Shown here: in pieces, positions 1 through 5,572 of the stretch
Layout of the letters: each line of letters begins with the position of its first letter
Position numbering within the stretch: the stretch's first letter is position 1
NCBI GenBank assembly: GCA_007117945.1
Contig: SKTN01000024.1
Span: 1 to 7,077 of the forward strand
Source: Nitriliruptoraceae bacterium
Lineage (GTDB): Bacteria; Actinomycetota; Nitriliruptoria; Nitriliruptorales; Nitriliruptoraceae
DNA: 7,077 bases
Reading direction: 5' to 3'
Translations under genes and position numbers: made by a program
Notes under the pieces: generated by a model
Databases searched by the model: none
Told to the model about the DNA's origin: nothing
Seen by the model: the letters and a program-made list of their open reading frames with translations, nothing else

Positions 1-5
1 ACCCC

Positions 6-617
6 GTGGCGATCACCGCTGCAGACGTCAAGCAGCTCCGCGAGCTGACCAACGCCCCGATGATGGCGTGCAAGAAGGCCCTCGTCGACGCCGACGGCGA
101 CATGGACAAGGCCGCCGAGCTCGTCCGCGAGCGCACCGGCGCGAAGATGGACGCGCGCGCGGCCGACCGCACCGCGGCCGAGGGCCTGGTGCACACCTAC
201 CTGCACGCCCCCACACCGGGGATGCCCGCCAAGGTCGGCGTGCTCCTGCAGTTGTCCTGCGAGACCGACTTCGTCGCCAAGGCGGACGCGGTCCAGAAGC
301 TCGCCAAGGACCTGGCGATGCACATCGCCGCGGCCAAGCCGCTGGTGGTCAGCGAGGACCAGGTCGACCAGGCGATGCTCGACAAGGAGCGCGAGTTCGC
401 CCGCAAGGAGGCCCTCGAGCAGGGCAAGCCCGAGCAGATCGTGGAGAAGATCGTCGACGGCAAGGTCCGCAAGGTCTACGAGGAGTGGGTCCTGCTCAAC
501 CAGCCCTACGTCCTCGACGGTGACAAGACCGTGGCCCAGGCCATCAGCGCGGTCCAGGCCACCGTGGGCGAGAAGCTCGAGGTCGCCCGCTTCGCGCGCT
601 TCGAGGTCGGTGCCTGA
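6..617 (+). CDS. tsf: Elongation factor Ts (EF-Ts)
   Basis: Guanine-nucleotide exchange factor that releases GDP from EF-Tu in the cytoplasm so that EF-Tu can be reloaded with GTP. The protein is 203 aa, the short form seen in actinobacteria and Thermus rather than the ~280 aa E. coli form. Seen in the sequence: an N-terminal UBA-like segment (residues ~5-50) with LRELTNAPMMACKKAL, the EF-Tu-contacting core CETDFVAK (T87-D88-F89-V90), and a C-terminal part with KIVDGKVRKVYEEWVLLNQPYV ending in the family-typical FARFEVG. The GTG at position 6 gives the expected MAIT start; the ribosome binding site lies outside the window. Oddities: Pro replaces the usual Gly in the TGAGMM-like motif, the EVNCETDF motif reads LQLSCETDF, and a short APTPGMPAK loop precedes it. 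Upstream rpsB is expected but not visible. Identification is very secure. Confidence 0.97.
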   Translation: MAITAADVKQLRELTNAPMMACKKALVDADGDMDKAAELVRERTGAKMDARAADRTAAEGLVHTYLHAPTPGMPAKVGVLLQLSCETDFVAKADAVQKLAKDLAMHIAAAKPLVVSEDQVDQAMLDKEREFARKEALEQGKPEQIVEKIVDGKVRKVYEEWVLLNQPYVLDGDKTVAQAISAVQATVGEKLEVARFARFEVGA

Positions 618-640
618 GCCGCGAGGCGCGCCACACTCCA

Positions 641-676
641 CGGACGGACCCGCCAGTCCATCGGCGGGTCCGTCCG
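641..676 (+). terminator. Hairpin terminator candidate after tsf
   Basis: A perfect 14-bp inverted repeat: left arm CGGACGGACCCGCC at 641-654, right arm GGCGGGTCCGTCCG at 663-676, with an 8-nt loop. It begins 23 bases after the tsf stop codon. There is no T-run downstream, which is common for actinobacterial terminators. Its position between tsf and the wide gap before pyrH suggests that it ends the (rpsB-)tsf transcript. It could instead be a 3'-end stabiliser with read-through into pyrH. Confidence 0.75.
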
Positions 677-746
677 CGTGTGACGGGCTGCACGCCAGCA
701 CGATCGCCGCGTCGGTCCCACGTCCCGGGGGACGCCCCCACGCCGC

Positions 747-752
747 TAGGCT
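747..752 (+). promoter_or_regulatory. Possible -10 element for the pyrH unit
   Basis: TAGGCT matches the TANNNT pattern of actinobacterial housekeeping-sigma -10 boxes and lies 49 bases before the pyrH start, in the only sizeable gap between tsf and pyrH and downstream of the tsf hairpin. No TTGACA-like -35 box is visible at the expected spacing (around 724-729 the sequence is CCCGGG). This is an inference from position and a six-base match, so it is weak. Confidence 0.3.
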
Positions 753-791
753 CCGACGCCGAGGACGGCCCACGACCGCCCCGGCGATCAC

Positions 792-796
792 GAGGT
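792..796 (+). promoter_or_regulatory. Ribosome binding site of pyrH
   Basis: GAGGT, complementary to the 16S rRNA 3' end, lies 5 bases before the GTG at 802. It fixes the pyrH start; the open frame runs back in phase into tsf, but the upstream part is Pro/Arg/Ser-rich and is not protein-like. Confidence 0.7.
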
Positions 797-801
797 GCAC
801 G

Positions 802-1539
802 GTGACACAGCGAGCGCCACTGCAGCGGGTGCTGCTCAAGCTGTCGGGGGAGGCCTTCTCCGACCCCGAGGTGAAGGGCGGGATCGATCCCCGCATCGTG
901 CGGCAGGTCGCCGAGGAGATCGCCGAGCTCAAGTCCAGCGACGGCACCGAGGTGGGTGTCGTCGTCGGGGGCGGCAACATCTTCCGGGGGAACTCGCCTG
1001 CGGCCTCGGGGATGGACCGCTCCTCGGCCGACCACATGGGCATGCTGGCCACGGTCATCAACGCCCTCGCCCTCCAGGACGCTCTGGAGAAGGCCGGCGT
1101 GGAGACCCGTACCCAGACCGCGGTCGCCATGCAGGAGCTCGCCGAGCCCTACATCCGCCGCCGCGCCATGCGCCACCTCGAGAAGGGCCGCGTGGTCATC
1201 TTCGCCGCCGGGCTCGGGGCCCCGTACTTCACCACCGACACCACCGCAGCGCAGCGCGCCTTGGAGATCGGTGCCGACGCCATCCTCAAGGGCACCCAGG
1301 TGGATGGCGTGTACGACCGTGACCCCAAGCAGGACCCCTCCGCGACCCGCTACGAGGAGATCGACTTCCTCTCCGTGCTCAACCAGGGCCTGAAGGTCAT
1401 GGATGCCACGGCGATCTCGCTGTGCATGGACAACGCCCTGCCCATCGTGGTGTTCGAGTTGCTGCGTGAGGGCAACATCCGCCGGGTGGTGCGGGGCGAG
1501 CCCGTTGGCACCCTGGTGCAGCCCGTTCCGACCGCCTGA
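802..1539 (+). CDS. pyrH: UMP kinase (uridylate kinase)
   Basis: Cytoplasmic kinase that phosphorylates UMP to UDP with ATP in pyrimidine nucleotide synthesis; the bacterial enzyme is a hexamer of the amino-acid-kinase fold, typically controlled by GTP and UTP. The GTG start at 802 gives 245 aa, the usual length. Seen: the N-terminal LLKLSGEAF (K13, phosphate binding), the glycine-rich VVVGGGNIFRG (residues 53-63), DHMGMLATVINALALQD (77 onward), FAAGLGAPYFTTDTTAA (134 onward, UMP-side loop), and LKGTQVDGVYDRDPK (162 onward, nucleotide-binding region) followed by the VMDATAISLCMDN segment. It is followed by frr after 44 bases, the common pyrH-frr pairing. Longer upstream reading in this frame is rejected because it overlaps tsf and has no family similarity. 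Confidence 0.97.
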   Translation: MTQRAPLQRVLLKLSGEAFSDPEVKGGIDPRIVRQVAEEIAELKSSDGTEVGVVVGGGNIFRGNSPAASGMDRSSADHMGMLATVINALALQDALEKAGVETRTQTAVAMQELAEPYIRRRAMRHLEKGRVVIFAAGLGAPYFTTDTTAAQRALEIGADAILKGTQVDGVYDRDPKQDPSATRYEEIDFLSVLNQGLKVMDATAISLCMDNALPIVVFELLREGNIRRVVRGEPVGTLVQPVPTA

Positions 1540-1550
1540 CGACCCCGACG

Positions 1551-1564
1551 CCGGCCGCGGCCGG
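1551..1564. repeat. 14-nt GC palindrome between pyrH and frr
   Basis: CCGGCCGCGGCCGG reads the same on both strands. As RNA it can form a 5-bp stem (CCGGC/GCCGG) with a CGCG tetraloop. It lies 12 bases after the pyrH stop and 9 bases before the frr Shine-Dalgarno. It is too short for a convincing terminator; an intercistronic processing or stability element is possible, or chance in a very GC-rich gap. Confidence 0.5.
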
Positions 1565-1572
1565 TAGCTCCT

Positions 1573-1579
1573 AGGAGGA
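1573..1579 (+). promoter_or_regulatory. Strong ribosome binding site of frr
   Basis: AGGAGGA lies 4 bases before the ATG at 1584 and is the strongest Shine-Dalgarno in the window. Its first bases form the right half of a 10-nt palindrome CTCCTAGGAG (1568-1577), so an anti-Shine-Dalgarno half-site lies directly beside it. Confidence 0.85.
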
Positions 1580-1583
1580 CGCG

Positions 1584-2144
1584 ATGAGCCTCGACGACAT
1601 CGTCAAAGACGCCGGTCACCGCATGGATCAGGCGGTGGAGAAGGTCAGCGAGGACTTCGCGGGGATCCGGACCGGCCGGGCGAACCCGCAGCTGCTCAAC
1701 CGCATCATGGTGGAGTACTACGGCACGCCCACCCCGCTGCAGCAGCTCGCCAACTTCTCCGTGCCCGAGCCGCGCATGCTGCTGGTCAACCCCTTCGACA
1801 AGAGCTCGGTCAACCAGATCGAGAAGGCGATCCGCGACGCCGACCTCGGCCTGAACCCCGCGAACGACGGTGGGACGATCCGCTGCGTGTTCCCCGAGCT
1901 GACCGAGGAGCGGCGCAAGGAGTACATCAAGCTCGCCAAGGTCGCCGCGGAGGACGGCAAGGTCGCCGTGCGCAACATCCGGCGCAGCGCCCGTGACGCG
2001 ATGCAGAAGCTCGAGGACGACGGCGAGGTCGGTGCCGACGAGCACGACCGCTACACCAAGCGGCTGGAGTCGATGACCGGCGAGCGCGTCGCCCGCATCG
2101 ACAAGGCGCTGGAGTCCAAGGAGCAGGAGCTGATGGAGGTCTGA
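1584..2144 (+). CDS. frr: Ribosome recycling factor
   Basis: Splits the post-termination ribosome together with EF-G, releasing mRNA and tRNA for a new round of translation. At 186 aa it is the standard length (E. coli 185). Seen: the N-terminal helix of domain I, the conserved GIRTGRANP (residues 27-35), the domain II beta region including YYGTPTPLQQLANF and LLVNPFDKSS, then DLGLNPANDGGTIRCVFPEL, TEERRKEYIKLAK, and the domain I RNIRRSARD segment with R133 matching the functionally important R132 of E. coli. The C-terminal helix ends KEQELMEV. The ATG has an excellent Shine-Dalgarno. It is probably co-transcribed with pyrH upstream and cdsA downstream. Nothing is broken or missing. Confidence 0.98.
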   Translation: MSLDDIVKDAGHRMDQAVEKVSEDFAGIRTGRANPQLLNRIMVEYYGTPTPLQQLANFSVPEPRMLLVNPFDKSSVNQIEKAIRDADLGLNPANDGGTIRCVFPELTEERRKEYIKLAKVAAEDGKVAVRNIRRSARDAMQKLEDDGEVGADEHDRYTKRLESMTGERVARIDKALESKEQELMEV

Positions 2145-2158
2145 GCCGGCCGGCCGGC
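2145..2158. repeat. 14-nt GC palindrome between frr and cdsA
   Basis: GCCGGCCGGCCGGC starts at the first base after the frr stop codon and is self-complementary. It has the same length and CCGG/GGCC make-up as the palindrome in the preceding pyrH-frr gap. As RNA it would give at most a 5-bp stem with a 4-nt loop. Function is unknown; it may be chance or a transcript stability or processing element. Confidence 0.5.
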
Positions 2159-2170
2159 ACAGACGCTCCC

Positions 2171-3013
2171 GTGGACACCCACGAACCCGAGCGAGGCTCC
2201 CGCGGCATGGTCGGGGGTCGCAACCTCCCCGTGGCCATCGCCGTCGGGGTCGTGCTCGCAGCGCTGTTCCTCGGGTCGCTGTTCTGGCGCGCTGAGGCCT
2301 TCGTCGCCGTGATCACGGTGCTGGCCACCATCGCCGCCGTCGAGGTGGTGCGGGTGCTCGCGACCGTGGGGGTGCGGGTCCTGCGGGTCCCGGTGCTGCT
2401 GGCGGTGGTCGTCAGCGTGCCCGGCACCTACGTGTTCGGTGCCGCAGGCCAGGGGCTCGGGATGTCGGCGCTGCTGATCAGCGCCTTCCTGTGGTTGCTG
2501 GTGGACCGCAACCGCAGGGCCGTCACCGCCACCCTGGGTGCGACCACCTTCTTCGGGGTGTGGGTGGGCCTGTTCGCCTCCTACGCCTCGCGGCTGGTCG
2601 ACCGCCCCGACGGTGCCCTGGTGGTGCTCGCCGTGGTCGGTGCCGTGGTCCTCACCGACATCGGCGGGTACGCCTTCGGGGTGCCCTTCGGGCGGCACAA
2701 GGTGGCCCCCAGCGTCAGCCCCGGGAAGTCCTGGGAGGGGCTGATCGGCGGGCTGGTCGTGGCCGTGGTGCTCGCGGTCGTGGTGCTGCCCCGGCTCGGG
2801 GACACCTTCTCCGCCGCGTCGGCTGCGGTGGTGGCCCTGGCCGCGGGTGGGGCGGGGTTCATCGGTGACCTGGTGCAGTCGATGGTCAAGCGCGATCTGG
2901 GTGTCAAGGACCTCGGCGACGTGCTTCCCGGGCACGGCGGGGTGCTGGACCGGGTCGACGGCATCCTCTTCGCCCTGCCCATGGGCTACTACGGCCTCGC
3001 CCTGTTCGGCTGA
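2171..3013 (+). CDS. cdsA: Phosphatidate cytidylyltransferase (CDP-DAG synthase)
   Basis: Integral membrane enzyme that joins CTP and phosphatidic acid to give CDP-diacylglycerol, the precursor of the bacterial phospholipids. The protein is 280 aa from the GTG at 2171, with about nine hydrophobic segments (roughly 19-38, 43-64, 73-91, 97-111, 119-138, 149-169, 190-208, 212-236, 264-280). Diagnostic motifs: D163 with GGYAFGVPFGRHK, then SPGKSWEG (183-190), and a complete match to the family signature from S237 to D263 (SMVKRD, KDLGD, LPGHGGVLDRVD), which carries the metal and substrate residues. Start choice is uncertain: the GTG has no visible Shine-Dalgarno, whereas the in-frame ATG at 2207 has GAGG (2193-2196) 10 bases upstream and would remove 12 hydrophilic residues without touching a helix. 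It follows frr by 26 bases, so co-transcription is likely. Confidence 0.96.
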   Translation: MDTHEPERGSRGMVGGRNLPVAIAVGVVLAALFLGSLFWRAEAFVAVITVLATIAAVEVVRVLATVGVRVLRVPVLLAVVVSVPGTYVFGAAGQGLGMSALLISAFLWLLVDRNRRAVTATLGATTFFGVWVGLFASYASRLVDRPDGALVVLAVVGAVVLTDIGGYAFGVPFGRHKVAPSVSPGKSWEGLIGGLVVAVVLAVVVLPRLGDTFSAASAAVVALAAGGAGFIGDLVQSMVKRDLGVKDLGDVLPGHGGVLDRVDGILFALPMGYYGLALFG

Positions 3014-3036
3014 CACGACGCCGACGCGGGGGTTGG

Positions 3037-3064
3037 CGGACAGGGCGCCGCCTCCGCCCTGCCG
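3037..3064 (+). terminator. Weak hairpin terminator candidate after cdsA
   Basis: CAGGGCG (3041-3047) and CGCCCTG (3055-3061) form a 7-bp stem with a 7-nt loop; CGG (3037-3039) and CCG (3062-3064) extend it by three pairs past a bulged A. It lies 23 bases after the cdsA stop in the 130-bp gap before rlmN. No T-run follows. It may end or attenuate the pyrH-frr-cdsA transcript, but read-through into rlmN is also possible. Confidence 0.4.
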
Positions 3065-3092
3065 GCGCGGTCGGCGGCCACCCACCCTGCCG

Positions 3093-3111
3093 TACCCTGG
3101 CAGGCCGGGTA
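3093..3111 (+). promoter_or_regulatory. Possible -10 box and small inverted repeat upstream of rlmN
   Basis: TACCCT at 3093-3098 resembles a TANNNT -10 element, and TACCC (3093-3097) pairs with GGGTA (3107-3111) across a 9-nt spacer. It sits 33-51 bases before the rlmN start and after the cdsA hairpin, where a promoter for rlmN-dxr-rseP would be expected. No clear -35 box is present. Weak evidence. Confidence 0.25.
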
Positions 3112-3135
3112 GCCACCGCCGACCCCGCCCACCGC

Positions 3136-3140
3136 GAGGA
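3136..3140 (+). promoter_or_regulatory. Ribosome binding site of rlmN
   Basis: GAGGA lies 3 bases before the GTG at 3144. The spacing is on the short side, but it is the only Shine-Dalgarno near the point where RlmN-like sequence begins, and it rules out the much longer upstream reading of this frame that would overlap cdsA. Confidence 0.6.
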
Positions 3141-3143
3141 ACC

Positions 3144-4400
3144 GTGTCCACCGCCCCAGAGCACGCCGCCGGAACCGTCCCCGGTGCGGCCGTCGACCCG
3201 TACGCCCTCGACCGCGAGGGCCTCGAGGCGTTGGTCGCCGACCGCGGACAGCCCCGCTACCGCGCGGATCAGATCCATGCCTGGCTGGTCCGCGGGGTCG
3301 ACGACCCGGCGGAGATGACCGACCTGCCCACGGCGCTGCGCGGCGAGCTCGCCACGCGCTTCGCCCCCACCCGGCCCGAGCTCGTGGCCCACACCGTCGC
3401 CGACGACGGCCACACCCACAAGCTGCTCCTGCGCTTCCCCGACGGTGAGGCCATCGAGACCGTGCTGATGCTCTACCCCGACCGGGCCACGGTGTGCATC
3501 TCCACCCAGGCGGGGTGCGCGATGGGCTGCCCCTTCTGTGCCACGGGCCAGGCCGGTTTCCGCCGCCAGCTCACCGCGGGTGAGGTCGTCCGCCAGGTCG
3601 TGGTGGCCGACGCGGCCCTGCGCAGCGGCGCCGTGGGGGAGGCGCACCTGCCCGACGGTGCACCCAGCCGGGTGACCAACGTGGTCTTCATGGGGATGGG
3701 CGAGCCCCTGGCCAACCTGCCGGCGACCCTGGCGACGGTGCGCTGGCTCCACGACCCCGACGGCTTCAACCTCTCCGCCCGTGGCATCACCGTGTCCACC
3801 GTCGGCCTGGTGCCGGGGATCCGGCAGCTGGCGGCCCTCGGCCTGCCGGTCACCCTGGCGGTCTCACTGCACGCCGCCACCGACGCGTTGCGCGACGACC
3901 TGGTGCCCGTCAACCGGCAGCACCCCCTCGCCGAGGTGGAGGAGGTCATGGCGGAGTACCGCCGGACCACCAACCGTCGGGTCAGCATCGAGTGGTGCCT
4001 GATCGGGGACGTCAACGACGACGCGGAGCAGGCCGACCACCTCGGTGCCATCGCCCGCCGCCTGCGCGCCCACGTCAACGTGATCCCGATGAACCCCACC
4101 CCCGGTGTGCGCTGGAAGGAACCCACCCGCGCGCGCACCACGGCCTTCGTCGACCGCGTCCGGCACCGGGGTGCCGCGATCACCCTGCGGGACACCCGCG
4201 GACGGGACGCCGACGCGGCGTGCGGGCAGCTGCTCGCCTCCTACACCCTGGGAGCCGGGACCCGGCTGCCGGCGGCCGTGGGCGCCGCCGACCGGGTGGA
4301 TGCGGGCCTGTCCCTGCCCACCCTCCAGCGCCAGGCCACCGACGCCCCCGCCCGCCCCGTGGGCTCCTCCGATGCCCCCGATCAGGGGCGCGGCACGTGA
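3144..4400 (+). CDS. rlmN: Radical SAM 23S rRNA (adenine-2503-C2) methyltransferase RlmN
   Basis: Methylates C2 of A2503 in the peptidyl-transferase centre of 23S rRNA using two SAM molecules; the E. coli enzyme also modifies A37 of some tRNAs. The GTG at 3144 gives 418 aa. Seen: an N-terminal HhH-like domain (about 20-95) with RYRADQIHAWL and EMTDLP; the radical SAM CX3CX2C motif at C125, C129 and C132 (GCAMGCPFC); C118 in TVCISTQ; MGMGEPLAN; IEWCLIGDVNDDAEQ; NVIPMNPTPG; and the methyl-carrying C360 in ACGQL near the C-terminus. The two catalytic Cys and the cluster Cys are all present, so the enzyme looks active. After C360 there are 58 residues, ending in an Ala/Pro/Asp-rich tail that looks disordered. 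The stop overlaps the dxr start by 4 bases. Cfr is an alternative family member but is less likely for this core-genome context. Confidence 0.96.
   Translation: MSTAPEHAAGTVPGAAVDPYALDREGLEALVADRGQPRYRADQIHAWLVRGVDDPAEMTDLPTALRGELATRFAPTRPELVAHTVADDGHTHKLLLRFPDGEAIETVLMLYPDRATVCISTQAGCAMGCPFCATGQAGFRRQLTAGEVVRQVVVADAALRSGAVGEAHLPDGAPSRVTNVVFMGMGEPLANLPATLATVRWLHDPDGFNLSARGITVSTVGLVPGIRQLAALGLPVTLAVSLHAATDALRDDLVPVNRQHPLAEVEEVMAEYRRTTNRRVSIEWCLIGDVNDDAEQADHLGAIARRLRAHVNVIPMNPTPGVRWKEPTRARTTAFVDRVRHRGAAITLRDTRGRDADAACGQLLASYTLGAGTRLPAAVGAADRVDAGLSLPTLQRQATDAPARPVGSSDAPDQGRGT
4384..4388 (+). promoter_or_regulatory. Ribosome binding site of dxr inside rlmN
   Basis: AGGGG lies 8 bases before the GTG at 4397, within the last codons of rlmN. 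Together with the GTGA stop/start overlap it supports the dxr start chosen and suggests translational coupling. Confidence 0.55.
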
Positions 4401-5572
4401 GCCGCCGTCGTGTCGTGCTCCTGGGCGCCACGGGCTCGATCGGTACCCAGGCGATCGAGGTGGTGCGGGCCCACCCCGACCGCTTCGAGGTGGTGGGGCT
4501 CGCTGCCGGTCGTGACGCCGACACCCTGGCCCGCCAGGCCGGCGAGCTCGGTGTCACCCGGGTGGCGCTGTCCGATCGCGCGGCCGCCGCCCGGCTGCGC
4601 GACCACGCGCCCGGGCTCGAGGTCCTCGACGGCCCCGAGGCCGCGGCCACCCTGGCGGCCACCGACGCCGACCTGGTGATCAACGGCATCACGGGCTCGA
4701 TCGGCCTGGCCCCCACCCTGGCGGCCCTGGAGGCGGGGACCCCCGTCGCCCTGGCCAACAAGGAGAGCCTGATCGTCGGGGGCCAGCTGGTGGTCGCCGC
4801 CGCCGAAGGGGCCGGGGGACGCGCCTCCCACCTGATCCCCGTGGACAGCGAGCACTCGGCCCTGGCGCAGTGCCTGCGCTCGGGGCGCGACAGCGAGGTG
4901 GCACGGCTGGTGCTCACCGCCAGCGGCGGGCCCTTCCGCGGCCGCCAGCGGGCGCACCTCGCGGAGGTGACCCCCGAGGACGCCCTCGCGCACCCCACCT
5001 GGGCGATGGGGCCGGTGATCACCGTCAACAGCGCGACCCTGGTCAACAAGGGCCTCGAGCTCCTCGAGGCGCACCTGCTGTTCGCTGTCGGCCTCGACCG
5101 GCTCGACGTGGTCGTCCACCCCCAGTCGGTGGTCCACTCGATGGTGGAGTTCGTCGATGGTTCCACGATCGCCCAGCTGTCCCCACCCGACATGCGCCTG
5201 CCGATCCAGCTCGCCATGGCCTGGCCGGAGCGGCTGGACCACGCCTTCGCCGCCTGTGACTGGACCACCGCCGGTGAGCTGACCTTCGAGCCCGTGGACC
5301 ACACGACCTTCCCCGCCCTGGAGCTCGCGCGCGAGGCCGGGCGGCGCGGCGGGGCCCACCCAGCGGTCTACAACGCTGCGAACGAGGTGGCGGTGGCCGC
5401 GTTCCTCGCCGGCGAGCTGGCCTTCCTGGACCTCCCCGGGGTCCTTGCCGCGACCCTGGAGCGCTACACCGCCACCGACCCGACCCCACCCCGCGACCTC
5501 GCCGAGGTGCAGGCGATCGACGCCCACGCCCGCGAGCTCGCCGCCGCGACGTTGAGACGAGGCCCGAGATGA
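4397..5572 (+). CDS. dxr: 1-deoxy-D-xylulose 5-phosphate reductoisomerase
   Basis: Cytoplasmic enzyme that converts DXP to 2-C-methyl-D-erythritol 4-phosphate with NADPH and a divalent metal, the committed step of the MEP isoprenoid pathway and the target of fosmidomycin. The GTG at 4397 gives 391 aa, a normal length. Seen: an N-terminal Rossmann NADPH motif LLGATGSIGTQ (residues 8-18), NGITGSIGLAPTLAAL and ALANKESL, the metal ligands in PVDSEHSA (D150, E152) and KGLELLEA (E221), S176 in ASGGPFR, the flexible substrate loop HPTWAMG (H199, W202, M204), VVHPQSVVHSMVEF, and the C-terminal NAANEVAVAAFL. All catalytic residues known from the E. coli enzyme have counterparts. It overlaps rlmN (GTGA) and the downstream protease gene (ATGA) by 4 bases each, so it is part of one coupled unit. 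Confidence 0.98.
   Translation: MSRRRVVLLGATGSIGTQAIEVVRAHPDRFEVVGLAAGRDADTLARQAGELGVTRVALSDRAAAARLRDHAPGLEVLDGPEAAATLAATDADLVINGITGSIGLAPTLAALEAGTPVALANKESLIVGGQLVVAAAEGAGGRASHLIPVDSEHSALAQCLRSGRDSEVARLVLTASGGPFRGRQRAHLAEVTPEDALAHPTWAMGPVITVNSATLVNKGLELLEAHLLFAVGLDRLDVVVHPQSVVHSMVEFVDGSTIAQLSPPDMRLPIQLAMAWPERLDHAFAACDWTTAGELTFEPVDHTTFPALELAREAGRRGGAHPAVYNAANEVAVAAFLAGELAFLDLPGVLAATLERYTATDPTPPRDLAEVQAIDAHARELAAATLRRGPR
5559..5562 (+). promoter_or_regulatory. Ribosome binding site of rseP inside dxr
   Basis: GAGG lies 6 bases before the ATG at 5569, within the last codons of dxr, and supports that start and independent ribosome entry in addition to coupling. Confidence 0.6.

Noticed and set aside
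520..801. N-terminal extension of pyrH reaching back into tsf
   Set aside because: The extra residues are Pro/Arg/Ser-rich out-of-frame tsf sequence; a good Shine-Dalgarno precedes the GTG at 802, and that start gives the normal family length.
2847..3143. N-terminal extension of rlmN overlapping cdsA
   Set aside because: The upstream part is an out-of-frame reading of the cdsA 3' end and the GC-rich gap; the RlmN-like sequence begins after the GTG at 3144.
3014..3143. Riboswitch or small gene in the cdsA-rlmN gap
   Set aside because: Only 130 bp, with one modest hairpin and a short inverted repeat; no recognisable riboswitch core or plausible small open frame with a ribosome binding site.
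4430..4726. Two pairs of 14-nt direct repeats in dxr: ACGGGCTCGATCGG at 4430 and 4691, and CCACCCTGGCGGCC at 4647 and 4713
   Set aside because: They encode the repeated peptides TGSIG and TLAA in conserved parts of the enzyme and are explained by protein sequence plus strong codon bias, not by a repeat element.
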